Part shown: piece by piece, positions 34,250 to 43,701 of the stretch | Layout: the number at the start of each line of letters is the position of its first letter | Numbering within the stretch: the stretch's first letter is position 1 | Program-made: the position numbers and the translations under genes | DNA from: Candidatus Collinsella stercoripullorum | GTDB taxonomy: Bacteria > Actinomycetota > Coriobacteriia > Coriobacteriales > Coriobacteriaceae | NCBI GenBank assembly: GCA_019117005.1 | Contig: DXAO01000013.1 | Coordinates: 16,795 to 80,794, forward strand | Reading direction: 5' to 3' | DNA length: 64,000 nucleotides | The notes under the pieces: generated by a model | Database searches by the model: none | Told to the model about the DNA's origin: nothing | Seen by the model: only the letters and a program-made list of their open reading frames with translations

Positions 34250-36877
34250 TTACGCGAGCAGCTCCTCGATGAACCCGACGCGGTAGTTCGCGAACACGGC
34301 CTCTCCCTCCTCGGCGGTGGCGTCCAGGTCGAGGTCGGCCATGATGCCGAAGTCGCGGTCGCCGTCCTCGTCCGAGAAGATCTGGTGCACGTGCCATACG
34401 TGCGCGGACCGCTCGTCGGACTCGTCGACGGAGAAGAACGCCGTCGAGCGCGCGTCCGCGTCGAGCAGGATCTCCCCGTGCTCGGCGCGGTAGGCGTCGA
34501 GCGCCCGGCGCCAGCGCGCCTCGCCCATGCCCCAGTCCGCGTCGAGCTCGCCGAGCGCGGCGGTGTCGTCTGCGGCGGCGAGGCTCACGCGGCGGATGAG
34601 GGCGTTGCGCACGAGCAGCGTGCAGCCGCGGCGGTCTGCGACCACCGCATCGGAGGCCGACGGCGGGGCGGCATCCAACGCTGCCGGGTCGCCCGCCGCC
34701 TCCCATTCGTCCACGAGGCTCGAGTCGACCGAGCGCACCATGAACCCGAGCCATGAGATGATGTCGCGCAGCCGGTCGTCGCGCTTCTCGAGCGGCACGG
34801 TGCGGTCCAGGGAGCGGAACGCCTCGGCGAGGTAGCGCAGCAGGATGCCCTCGGACCGCGCGATGCCGAGCTTCTGGACGTAGCCCTTGAAGTCCGACGC
34901 GCTCTCCAGCATGTCGCGCAGCACCGATTTGGGGGAGAGCGCGTAGTCGTTGGCCCACGGCACCTTCTCGCAGTACGCGGAGAAGGCGGCGTCGAGCTCG
35001 TCCTCCAAAGGCTTGGGGTAGGTGACGTCCGCGATGCGCTCAAGGCGCTCCTCGTACTCCACGCCGTCCGCCTTCATCTCGGCCATCGCGCGGTCGCGCG
35101 CCGCGCGCTCCTGGGCGCGCAGGACCTGCTTGGGGTCCTCGAGCGTCGCCTCGACCATCGAGATGAGGTCCATGGTGTAGGTCTCGCTCTCGGGGTCGAG
35201 CAGCTCGAGCGCGGCCAGCAGGAAGGGCGACAGCGGCTGGTCGAGCGCGAAGTCGTCGGGCAGGTCGACGGTGAGCGTGTAGTCGGGCGTCCCGTCCGCG
35301 AGCTCATCGCGCACCACGACGCCGCTGTCGATGAGGGTGGCGAAGATCTCGTCGGCGCGGGCCGACAGCGCGAGCTTCTCCTCGGGCGTCTGCAGCGACC
35401 TGCCGATCAGCTCGTCCACGTAAGCGCGGGCGTCCCCGCCCTGTTCGACCTGGGCGAGCACCATGGAGTGCGTGATGCGCAGGCGGGGCTTCAGCGTCTC
35501 GGGCGCCGCCTCGATGAGGCGGTCGAACGTGCCCTCGTTCCAGGTCACGAAGCCCTCGGGCGGCTTCTTCTTCTTGATCTTCCGCATCTTCTTGGGGTCG
35601 TCCCCGGCCTTGGCCATGAGCTTGGCGTTCTCGATGTCGTGCTCCGGCGCCTCGGCGATGACGCAGCCCTCCGTGTCGAAGCCGGCCCGTCCCGCGCGCC
35701 CCGCGATCTGATGGAACTCGCGGGCGCGCAGGCGGCGCATGCGGTGCCCGTCGAACTTGGTGAGCGCGGTGAGCACGACGGTGTGGATGGGGACGTTGAT
35801 GCCGACGCCGAGCGTGTCGGTCCCGCAGATGACGGGCAGCAGCCCCTGCTGCGCGAGCTTCTCCACGAGCAGCCGGTAGCGCGGCAGCATGCCGGCGTGG
35901 TGCACGCCCACGCCGCAGGAGAGCAGGCGCTTCAGGATCTTGCCGAACGCCGTGGTGAAGCGCGTGCCGCGCGACGCCTGCTTGATGGCCTCGCGCTGCT
36001 CCTTGGTCGCGACGCCGAAGTTCGCCAGCGAGCTCGCCGTGGACAGCGCGGCGTCCTGGGAGAAGTGGACGATGTAGAGCGGCGCCTCGCCGCGGCGCAT
36101 GGCGAGCTCGACGGTCCCCTCGAGCGCGGTGGTCACGTACTCGTAGGACAGCGGGACGGGCCGCGGCGCGTCGGCGACGACGTCGACCTCGGCCCCGGTC
36201 CGCTCGCGGAGCGCGTCGGCGATCTGCGTGACGTCGCCCAGGGTGGCGCTCATGAGCATGAACTGCGTGTGCGGCAGCGTGAGCAGGGGGACCTGCCAGG
36301 CCCAGCCGCGATCGGGGTCGGCAAAGTAATGGAACTCGTCCATCGCCACGCTGCCCACGTCGGAGTCCTCGCCCTCTCGCAGCGCCTGGTTGGCGAGGAT
36401 CTCGGCGGTGCAGCAGATGACGGGGGCGGCCGTGTTGATATGCGTATCGCCGGTGATCATACCCACGTTGTCGCGGCCGAGCACCTCGACCAGGTCGAAG
36501 AACTTCTCGGAGACGAGGGCCTTGATGGGCGCGGTGTAGTAGGCCCGCTTGCCCTGGGCGATGGCCATGTACAGCATGCCGAGCGCGACGAGCGACTTGC
36601 CCGAGCCGGTCGGCGTGCCCAAGATCACGTGGTCGCCCGCGGCGAGGTCCATGAGGGCCTCCTCCTGGTGCGGCCACAGCTCGATGCCCTGGTCGGCAGC
36701 CCACTCGAAGAAGCGCTCGAAGGCCTGGTCGGGCGTGAGCCACGGCTCGGGCGCGCTGCCGTCCTCGGGCTCCCACCAGCTGGGGGCGAGCGCGCCGAGC
36801 GAGCCTGCCGCCAGGGCCCCGGTCCCTGCGGAGAACGAGCTCGCGCTCGAGGATGCGATGTCGGTGCTGTCTGCCAC
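34250..36877 (-). CDS. Ski2-like DExH helicase with DUF3516 C-terminus
   Basis: 875 aa from GTG 36877, supported by GAGAAGGG; the frame upstream has no site. After a Ser/Ala-rich lead of about 45 residues come motif I ILGTPTGSGKSLVALG, DExH box MDEFHYFAD, motif III MLMSATLGD, then VGVHHAGMLPRYR, VICGTDTLGVGINVP and motif VI FHQIAGRAGRAGFD. The long helical C-terminus (residues 430-875, with a Lys-rich IKKKKPPEGFVTWN) matches the DUF3516 region found in actinobacterial Ski2/Mtr4-like RNA helicases. Role in RNA processing is inferred from the family. Monocistronic. Confidence 0.9.
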   Translation of the reverse strand: MADSTDIASSSASSFSAGTGALAAGSLGALAPSWWEPEDGSAPEPWLTPDQAFERFFEWAADQGIELWPHQEEALMDLAAGDHVILGTPTGSGKSLVALGMLYMAIAQGKRAYYTAPIKALVSEKFFDLVEVLGRDNVGMITGDTHINTAAPVICCTAEILANQALREGEDSDVGSVAMDEFHYFADPDRGWAWQVPLLTLPHTQFMLMSATLGDVTQIADALRERTGAEVDVVADAPRPVPLSYEYVTTALEGTVELAMRRGEAPLYIVHFSQDAALSTASSLANFGVATKEQREAIKQASRGTRFTTAFGKILKRLLSCGVGVHHAGMLPRYRLLVEKLAQQGLLPVICGTDTLGVGINVPIHTVVLTALTKFDGHRMRRLRAREFHQIAGRAGRAGFDTEGCVIAEAPEHDIENAKLMAKAGDDPKKMRKIKKKKPPEGFVTWNEGTFDRLIEAAPETLKPRLRITHSMVLAQVEQGGDARAYVDELIGRSLQTPEEKLALSARADEIFATLIDSGVVVRDELADGTPDYTLTVDLPDDFALDQPLSPFLLAALELLDPESETYTMDLISMVEATLEDPKQVLRAQERAARDRAMAEMKADGVEYEERLERIADVTYPKPLEDELDAAFSAYCEKVPWANDYALSPKSVLRDMLESASDFKGYVQKLGIARSEGILLRYLAEAFRSLDRTVPLEKRDDRLRDIISWLGFMVRSVDSSLVDEWEAAGDPAALDAAPPSASDAVVADRRGCTLLVRNALIRRVSLAAADDTAALGELDADWGMGEARWRRALDAYRAEHGEILLDADARSTAFFSVDESDERSAHVWHVHQIFSDEDGDRDFGIMADLDLDATAEEGEAVFANYRVGFIEELLA

Positions 36878-37090
36878 GTGCTGCCCTTCTCCCGATGATG
36901 CGCGCTGGTGCGGATGCGCCGGTCGCATCCCATTATGGACCAAGCGGCGGCCGCCGTCCCAGCGCGGCCTCGACACGGCGCCGCTCGTCCAGCCAGCGAA
37001 CTCCGATGCCCGCCGTCCCTGCGCGGGGCGGCGGGCCTCCGCCTGTATCTCGGGCCGATCCTTCCGTACCTGCCGCAGCGAAGCGGGGGG

Positions 37091-37270
37091 GGGTGGTCAA
37101 TTTCAGTGCGAATTGCGAACCTGCATACCGGCGCGGGCCTGTCTTCGCATCGGGATCTCCCGTGCATCGAAGGGCCGATACAAGATGTTGGGTGGGAAAC
37201 CCCTTCATCGCACTACGAAGATGATGCTCAAGTGGTGGTAATTCACAATTCGTGCTGAAATTGACCACCC
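37091..37270. mobile_element. MITE-like element, 180 bp
   Basis: Terminal inverted repeats of 25 bp with two mismatches bound it (GGGTGGTCAATTTCAG... at 37091-37115 and its complement at 37246-37270). The interior has no coding capacity and holds a CTTCG...CGAAG hairpin near 37143-37172. The right end lies inside the 3' end of the DUF559 gene and supplies its last codons and stop. No clear target duplication is visible. It may be mobilised in trans by a transposase not in the window. Confidence 0.7.
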
Positions 37271-38325
37271 TGCTCCGGCGTCTCCTCATCGGAGTTGGAA
37301 TCCGATGCAGGTTCATCCTCTGCATCCTGCTGTTTTATCAACGCGCTATGCAGAAGGGCCTGCCGCAGGGCGAAGACGGACGAACGGATCCTCAGCCTGC
37401 CGCCACTCCTTCGGGCGATGATCCGTGCAACGGATTCGAGTCTTCCGGGGTCGTTGAGCTGCGCCGCCGAGACGCGCAGCACGAGGATGCCCATACGGGC
37501 GAAGGCGACGTCGCGCGCGGTGTCGCGCCGGCGCTGTTCCTCGTCGTTGTGGTGGGCGCTGTCGTACTCGAGGTCGACGCGCGCCTTGATGAAGTACGCG
37601 TCGCATTCGTATTCAGGGGGACCGCCTTGCTCGCGGGCGTAGCTGTCAAGCTGGACGGTATGGTTGAGCAGCGGGAGGTCGAGCCCGTAGCCCCCGCGGA
37701 CGATCGGTTGCGTGAGCAGGGCGACCGTCGCGGTCTCCCGGGGCGACCGGGAGCGCCCGAGCAGGTAGGGGAGCGCTTCTCGGACGGTTCGCGAGCCCTG
37801 CAACCTGCCCGCCCTGTCGAGGTAATCCTTCAACGAGTCGAGCGTCATGGCTGGCTCGCAGGGGTTGAAGTCCCCGTCGCCGTCGGGTGGCAGCGTGTAG
37901 AGCCCCAGCAGCTCGAAGGCGATTGCGACCAGCTCCTCGCGCTTGATGGTGGCGGCGAGCTGGATCAGGCACAGCTCGGGTCGGCAGACGTACACGCTCT
38001 GCGATACGCGGAGCAGCGATCCGTCTGGAGGGAGCCTGGAAATCAGATGGGGCCGCACGCCGATCCGGGGCACGCGCGAGCCGGCGTTCCCGACGAGGAT
38101 GTCGAGCGGCTCGCGGGGCGCGCCCGACTCGGGGTCGGCGTCGGCGGCGATTCCGAGTGACCTAAGCTCCTCGAGGTCGGTCGCGCTGCTGCGGCAGTCC
38201 GAGCGGGCGAGGACGTGTTCCTGCTCATCCGAGGTGCAGGCGCGCCAGGGGACCTCGCCGCGCCAGGTGCGCGAGCTGCGGAGTGCACGCAGGGCGCTGA
38301 GATGGCTGTACACGGTAACGCTCAT
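37243..38325 (-). CDS. DUF559-type nuclease-like protein with AbiEi-like N-terminus
   Basis: 360 aa. The middle (VSQSVYVCRPELCLIQLA) and the C-terminal block VDLEYDSAHHNDEEQRRRDT, then RMGILVLRVSAAQL, resemble the actinobacterial proteins that join an AbiEi-like part to a DUF559 restriction-endonuclease-like fold (Glu/Asp and Arg-rich core). The function of such proteins is unknown; phage or nucleic-acid roles are suspected. The last ten codons and stop come from the MITE at 37091-37270, so the native C-terminus has been replaced. Confidence 0.6.
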   Translation of the reverse strand: MSVTVYSHLSALRALRSSRTWRGEVPWRACTSDEQEHVLARSDCRSSATDLEELRSLGIAADADPESGAPREPLDILVGNAGSRVPRIGVRPHLISRLPPDGSLLRVSQSVYVCRPELCLIQLAATIKREELVAIAFELLGLYTLPPDGDGDFNPCEPAMTLDSLKDYLDRAGRLQGSRTVREALPYLLGRSRSPRETATVALLTQPIVRGGYGLDLPLLNHTVQLDSYAREQGGPPEYECDAYFIKARVDLEYDSAHHNDEEQRRRDTARDVAFARMGILVLRVSAAQLNDPGRLESVARIIARRSGGRLRIRSSVFALRQALLHSALIKQQDAEDEPASDSNSDEETPEQGGQFQHEL

Positions 38326-38481
38326 GGGGCGAGTGTGCCACAGGGCGCGATGCGCGGCGCAAAGCGCGCCTTACGGGTTTCGGGGCTATCTGATCGGCGG
38401 CGTGGCGTCCTCTGCGGCACCGGCCGGCCGGGTGCCGGCCATCCGCAGGCCCGCCGCGTCGGGTTCCCGATCGGTCCGGCG

Positions 38482-39342
38482 TCAGCCCGCCGCGCCAGGG
38501 ATGCGCGCCTTGCCCTTGCGCTCGCGGTTGCGGAAGTTCTCGACGGCGGCCTCCATGCCGAGCGGCACGTAATCCAGGGAGAACAGGTCGTCGGGGAGGT
38601 AGGCCATGAGGCTCTGCTCGGCGTCGCGTCCCGCCTGGACCCGATCGGGCGAGGGGGCCGGTGCGAGCGCGGCGCAGATGCCGTACACCGCCGCCCCGCG
38701 TGCGGTCAGGCGGCGCTCGTACTCGGTCTCCGGGAAGCCGGGGCGCTCGCGGCTCACGTCGGCCGATGTCCACAGCGCACGGTACCCCGCGGCGTCGAAC
38801 TGCCCCTTGGCGTACTCCCACAGCGGCTGGCTGTCGGTGCGCAGCGTGACCGTCGCGCCCGGCGCCAGCAGCGGGCGGTAGGCCAGCAGGCGGTCGACGT
38901 GGACGAGCCGCTTGCGCGCGTGGTGCCGCTTGGGGTGGGGGGTGGGGAAGTTGAGCGTGATGCCCGCGAGCTCGCCCTCGGCGAAGACCCGCGCCAGAGC
39001 GTCGGCGCCGAGCGGCACGATGACGGCGTTGGGCAGGTCCCGCTCGGCCACGGCCTGGGCGGCGTAGGCTATGCAGACGGGCTCGGCGTCCATCCCGATG
39101 TACAGCCCCTCCGGGTCCCGTTCGGCGCACGCGACGACGAAGGCGCCCTTGCCGCAGCCGAGGTCGAGGTGCACGGAGCCGTACCGCCTCAGGGCGCCGC
39201 CCCCGTCCATGGCGAGCGGGCAGCAGGCCTCCGCCCAGCGCCCCTTATAGGCGCCGGCGCCGCGCTCGATGGCGCCGGCGTAGCGCTCGAGGCGCTCGTC
39301 GAGGTCGAAGTTCTTCGGGAGGCGGATATGCGTGATGCCCAT
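38482..39342 (-). CDS. trmB: tRNA (guanine-46-N7)-methyltransferase
   Basis: 286 aa. Motif I VHLDLGCGKGAFVVACAERD lies near residue 57, IGMDAEP follows, and the TrmB signature LNFPTPHPKRHHARKRLVH near 130 replaces the usual FPDPWPKxRHxKRRL. The late TEYERR segment matches the family. It makes m7G46 in tRNA. It is longer than typical (210-240 aa) because of an N-terminal lead of about 50 residues and an extended C-terminus. Confidence 0.88.
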   Translation of the reverse strand: MGITHIRLPKNFDLDERLERYAGAIERGAGAYKGRWAEACCPLAMDGGGALRRYGSVHLDLGCGKGAFVVACAERDPEGLYIGMDAEPVCIAYAAQAVAERDLPNAVIVPLGADALARVFAEGELAGITLNFPTPHPKRHHARKRLVHVDRLLAYRPLLAPGATVTLRTDSQPLWEYAKGQFDAAGYRALWTSADVSRERPGFPETEYERRLTARGAAVYGICAALAPAPSPDRVQAGRDAEQSLMAYLPDDLFSLDYVPLGMEAAVENFRNRERKGKARIPGAAG

Positions 39343-39471
39343 GGCGTTCCCTGCTGTCGGATGTTCGTGTTCGAGGATTGTATACGATGGACGGCTAGAA
39401 CCGGCAGGACGTGCGCCATATGCATATTCGAAGCTACGCTCGACCCGTCCTGCTGGCGCAAGGGAGAGCGA

Positions 39472-40251
39472 TCATGGATGATTCGGTCCCTCAATGCGGC
39501 AGATGAGGTAGCGGTTGAGCGCGCCGGAACGGCCGTCCGACGAGAAACGGTCGACTTCGTAAGCACCGCGCTGGGCAAGGTGCGTCGAAAGCTCGTCGAT
39601 TTCGACCTCGTTGAAGTGATGGCAGTAGCGGACGGGCTGGATGCCATCCTGCCAGCCGAGGAAGTGATCGTTCGCATCGAGGCCGTCCATGGGAAACCCC
39701 CGGGCACGCATTTCTTCGTCTGCGGCAAGCGCCTTGCGCGCGAGGCGCGGGTCGTCCATGAACTGCCAGAGGGCAAGCGCGACGATGCCTCCAGCACGGG
39801 TGCGACGCACGAGGGCGTCGAGCAGCGCGCGGCGGAGCTTCTCACCTGGCACATGGTGCAAGAAGCCAAAGCAGACCGTGAGGTCGAACGTCCCGGTTCC
39901 CCTAAGCGGGTCGCAGCCGTCGAGCAGCGGTTCGAGCACATCGATGGTGCGCGTCTGAACGCCACGGGGTATCGGTTCGTCTTCGGCGAGCTCGGGCGTG
40001 CTGTCCACGGCGAGGCATGAAAGCCCGATTGCGGGTACCCGCTCGGCCAAAAACCGCTCGAAACGCATGTTCCCGCAGGCGACATCGAGCACGCGTGGGG
40101 ACCCCGACGGCTTCGCAAGCGCTCGGGACGCCTCGACAACACGCGCCCATCCCTGCCAGGGCGTCTGACGAGTGGCTGAAAACGATGCGGCGTGATGCCG
40201 GTAGAACTCGTTGTTGCAGGCGATAAGCTGACGGGCGAGCCGTGCGTCCAC
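39472..40251 (-). CDS. SAM-dependent methyltransferase, Trm9-like
   Basis: 259 aa from GTG 40251, five bases after AAAGGAGG. Motif I VLDVACGNMRFERFL near residue 55, the acidic AVDSTPE, FDLTVCFGFLHHVPG and AGGIVALALWQFMDD follow the order of the Trm9/ALKBH8 methyltransferases that finish mcm5U at the tRNA wobble position; a general class I enzyme is the alternative. It is divergent from elp3 (40569), whose product makes the cm5U precursor, so a joint role is plausible. Base composition is lower in GC than the neighbouring trmB. Confidence 0.7.
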   Translation of the reverse strand: MDARLARQLIACNNEFYRHHAASFSATRQTPWQGWARVVEASRALAKPSGSPRVLDVACGNMRFERFLAERVPAIGLSCLAVDSTPELAEDEPIPRGVQTRTIDVLEPLLDGCDPLRGTGTFDLTVCFGFLHHVPGEKLRRALLDALVRRTRAGGIVALALWQFMDDPRLARKALAADEEMRARGFPMDGLDANDHFLGWQDGIQPVRYCHHFNEVEIDELSTHLAQRGAYEVDRFSSDGRSGALNRYLICRIEGPNHP

Positions 40252-40568
40252 GGAACCTCCTTTCGGGTACGATTCGGGCCTTTCGGTCAATCGGGTTCGC
40301 TCCATTGTAGCGGCTCGGGCCATAACCCTTTTTGGGACGGCTATAGAGTGTCTGGTCGGGCGGACGGCATATCGCGCTCGAAAAAGTGCAAGTACATGCG
40401 TTGTCAGATGCGTTCGTACTTGGCGATGCCGCCACAGCTCTCTCCAAGACGAGGGCATGGGTTCCGGCTGACGGAATGCGGGTTTCGATAATCCGTTTCA
40501 GGCATCTTGCTATTACCTTGCACCGCCTGGCACCGCCCTGTCAGCCGCGCCATAGTACAATGCGCCCT
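40252..40568. promoter_or_regulatory. Divergent promoter region, methyltransferase and elp3
   Basis: 317 bases with no gene. CAAGTAC (40389-40395) and GTACTTG (40416-40422) form a dyad with a 20-base spacer that contains two copies of ATGCGTT, suggesting a regulator site. A TACAAT -10 at 40556-40561 points to elp3. Confidence 0.45.
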
Positions 40569-42473
40569 ATGGAAGATATCATCGTTAACATACTCGAGAT
40601 GCTGCGGCGCGGTGAGACGGTTGACGACGCGGTGCTCGTCAAGCTCGTGCATGCGCAGGCCAAGCTCACCGGTGGCGACAAGCGCACCTTTGCCAAGCGG
40701 CGCCTGCTGCCGTTTTACCAGCGCATCAAGCGCGAGGAGCCCGATCGCTGGCGCAGCTGGAACGTGACGTCGGAACTGGAGCGCGGTCTGCTGAGTGTTA
40801 TCCGCATGAAGCCGCGGCGCTCTGCCTCGGGTGTGGCGACCATCACGGTTATCACCAAGCCGTGGCCGTGCGGCAGCGATTGTTTGTACTGTCCCAACGA
40901 CGTGCGCATGCCCAAAAGCTATCTGCACGATGAGCCGGCATGCGCTCGTGCGGAACAGAACCGCTTCGACCCCTATCTGCAGGTGGCAACTCGCCTGACT
41001 GCCCTTTCGCAGATGGGCCATGCTACCGACAAGATCGAGCTCATCATTCTGGGAGGCACGTGGAGCGACTATCCGCGTGACTACCAGGTATGGTTCGTGA
41101 CCGAACTGTTCCGCGCCCTCAACGACGATGCCGTCTCCGGTGTAGCGGCAAACCCCATGCTCGCTGAACCTGGCGAGGACAAGGGCGCTGTGCTCGCGAG
41201 CTCTTCGGACGTTCCGACGGGGGTCGTCGAGCGCCGCGCGTGGTACCGCGCTTGCGGCATCGCCGCGGATGAGCGGGAGCTCGCGGAAGCGTCTGCGGAG
41301 ACCCAGGTCGCAGTCGATACCGGGGTATGCAGCTACAATCGGGCGGTTGGGCGGCTATACGGGAAGAGCACCGCATGGCGGCGCGCTGCCGCTGTCCAGA
41401 CGGCGACCCTCGCGGAGTTGGAGCATGAGCAGCGCAGTAACGAGACCGCTCGTCATCGCGTTGTCGGCTTGGTCGTGGAGACGCGCCCAGATGCCATCAC
41501 GCCCGAGTCGCTTGCCCTCATCAGGCATCTGGGAGCGACCAAGATCCAGATGGGCGTGCAGAGCACCGACCAGCGCATCTTGGACATCAACGAGCGCGGC
41601 ATTCCGGTCGAACGCATCGCCGAGGCGTTTAGTTTGCTACGCGCTTTCGGGTTCAAGATCCATGTGCACGCGATGGCCAACCTGCTCGGTGCGACGCCGG
41701 AGGACGACAAGCGCGACTACGCGCGCCTGATGCGCGATTCGGCGTACCGACCCGACGAGGTGAAGCTCTACCCCTGTGCGCTGATCGGAAGCGCGCGTTT
41801 GGCCGAGCGGTACCGCGACGGCTCATGGGTGCCCTATACCGAGGAGGATCTGCTCGACGTGCTCGTCGAGGACGTGCTCGCGACGCCGGCGTACTGCCGC
41901 ATCTCGCGCATGATCCGTGATTTTTCCTCTGACGATATCGTTGCGGGCAACAAGAAGCCCAATCTTCGCCAGCTTGTCGAGACGCGGCTCGCGGCGCGCT
42001 CCGACGATAGAGCTCCTGTTCATCCCGACGTGCAGGAGATACGTTTCCGCGAGATCGGCACGCGAGCTGTGGATGTGGGCGACCTGCGCTTGGATATCGT
42101 GTCATACGAGACGGAGAACACCGCGGAGTTCTTCCTGCAATGGGTGTGCGCGGACGGCCGCATCGCCGGGTTCCTGCGCCTTTCGCTGCCTGACCCCGTC
42201 TATATCGAGGCCCATGCCGCGGAACTTCCCGTCGCCGCGGGCGAGGCGATGATTCGCGAGGTGCACGTTTACGGTATGGCGACATGCGTGGGCGCCGACG
42301 GCCGCGCTGCCCAGCACCTCGGCTTGGGCAGGCGCTTGGTCGAGCGTGCATGTTCCATGGCACGGGATGCGGGCTATCGGCGCATCAACGTGATCAGCGC
42401 GGTGGGCACGCGGGAATACTACAGACATCTTGGCTTTGAGGACCACGGGCTCTACCAGCAAAGGAAGCTGTAA
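40569..42473 (+). CDS. elp3: Elp3-family tRNA uridine-34 carboxymethyl transferase
   Basis: 634 aa. Radical-SAM cysteines C101, C105 and C108 in PWPCGSDCLYCPND, then the substrate channel ELIILGGTWSDYP, ETRPD and KIQMGVQSTDQRILDIN, and a C-terminal GNAT acetyl-CoA domain (MIREVHVYGMATCVG, HLGLGRRLVERA, NVISAVGTREYYRHLGF). It uses SAM and acetyl-CoA to build cm5U34. The -10 TACAAT ends 7 bases before ATG 40569 and no ribosome site is seen, so the mRNA may be leaderless; ATG 40560 is the alternative. Its codons are poorer in GC than most of the window. A decayed second copy of its 3' end sits at 45621. Confidence 0.9.
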   Translation: MEDIIVNILEMLRRGETVDDAVLVKLVHAQAKLTGGDKRTFAKRRLLPFYQRIKREEPDRWRSWNVTSELERGLLSVIRMKPRRSASGVATITVITKPWPCGSDCLYCPNDVRMPKSYLHDEPACARAEQNRFDPYLQVATRLTALSQMGHATDKIELIILGGTWSDYPRDYQVWFVTELFRALNDDAVSGVAANPMLAEPGEDKGAVLASSSDVPTGVVERRAWYRACGIAADERELAEASAETQVAVDTGVCSYNRAVGRLYGKSTAWRRAAAVQTATLAELEHEQRSNETARHRVVGLVVETRPDAITPESLALIRHLGATKIQMGVQSTDQRILDINERGIPVERIAEAFSLLRAFGFKIHVHAMANLLGATPEDDKRDYARLMRDSAYRPDEVKLYPCALIGSARLAERYRDGSWVPYTEEDLLDVLVEDVLATPAYCRISRMIRDFSSDDIVAGNKKPNLRQLVETRLAARSDDRAPVHPDVQEIRFREIGTRAVDVGDLRLDIVSYETENTAEFFLQWVCADGRIAGFLRLSLPDPVYIEAHAAELPVAAGEAMIREVHVYGMATCVGADGRAAQHLGLGRRLVERACSMARDAGYRRINVISAVGTREYYRHLGFEDHGLYQQRKL

Positions 42474-42543
42474 CGGGTAGACAGATTCCGCAGCGCGAGG
42501 CACCCGCACGGCGCCGTGTGCGCCGCACGGCGCCGTATCCGCC

Positions 42544-43627
42544 TCAGCTGTCGCGCGCCACGGCGTATCCCATGCTATCGAGGATTCCAATGATGCCGCG
42601 CGCCGCAACTCGGTTGTACTCCTTGTCCGTCTCCGAAAGCGCATCGTAAGGGATGAGGTTGGGGTGGATGCGACGTTCGTCGTCGCGCGGGGAGCCGAGG
42701 ACCCAGCCACCTTGGATTCGCTCATCGCACCATCGGAGATGCTCCAGGAAGGCAAGGTATTCAATTTCTTCTGCAGAAAACGAAGTGACGCGTTGAGCTT
42801 CGGGTATTCGCCCGCGTTTCACTATCCTATATCCGAGCGCGCGCATCTTGGACGGGATATCTCGAATCTGATCGATATTCGAAGCCTGCAGCTGTTCCGG
42901 TTGATCCTCAAAACTACTGTATTCCGGAACGCGGCCGGCGCGTCTGCACGCATCTGCCCACATGCGGTAGGCGGTGTCGCGTGCAAGTCGGTCGACGGGG
43001 GCGTCGTCTAGGATTCCCGTCTCACGCTGGGCGACCTGGCGCGCCCGCTCGTCCAGGTAGCCGCTTGGGGCAATGCGCTCCTTGATGAAGGCGCGAATTC
43101 GCTCGTCGAAGAAGTGGTCCGCATCGAGCGGCGTGAGTCTGAGCAGGTGCGCGATGGGATCGATATCCTGAGATCGGTCGAGCCTGCGTATTATGGGCAT
43201 CCCGTCTTCCGTGTATTGAAAAAACGGGCGAATGCCCATCGCAAGCTCTCCAGGCAATGCGGTTTCTATACTTTTGCCGCTGGCGAGCTCGTAGCGCAAG
43301 GCGGAGAGGTACCCCAGATCACGCATGAGCGAAGTGGGGCGTATCTCCGAAGCTTCCGTGTGGAGATGTCGGGGGATATCGCAAAACACCGCTCTGCGAT
43401 ATCGTTCGGCAGAGGCGGGGATGTCGGTACCTTCGTACCCGGTCACCGGTTCATGATCGATGAGCGTTGCATGAAGATCCTCCGGTTGCATCCCGAAACG
43501 CCGCACGCAGATATTTGCGGCGCGGATATCGCGATGGTAGAGCCCATGCGCATGGAGACGTTCATCTTGATCGGGTTGATTCCCAACCCCAGTGCAACAC
43601 CCTCCCCGCGGTCCGCATATCCCGAGG
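42544..43627 (-). pseudogene. Protein kinase-like/RyR-domain protein, 5' end lost
   Basis: The remaining 360 codons begin inside a kinase C-lobe: HGLYHRDIRAANICV (catalytic loop with HRD and Asn) and ATLIDHE (metal-binding Asp of the DFG position). The C-terminal 90 residues match a RyR domain: FLEHLRWCDERIQGGWVLG, then HPNLIPYDALSETDKEYN. The N-lobe with the ATP Lys is missing; the break near 43627 coincides with IS30-type ends. Prokaryotic RyR domains occur in presumed nucleotide-sensing defence proteins. Probably inactive. Confidence 0.7.
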
Positions 43628-43701
43628 TCATCGCAACGCCCCCGACCCTCGCGGGCTCGCATCATCCCGGCTCGCAGCGCCCGGACGGGGCCCGCTCGGG
43701 T

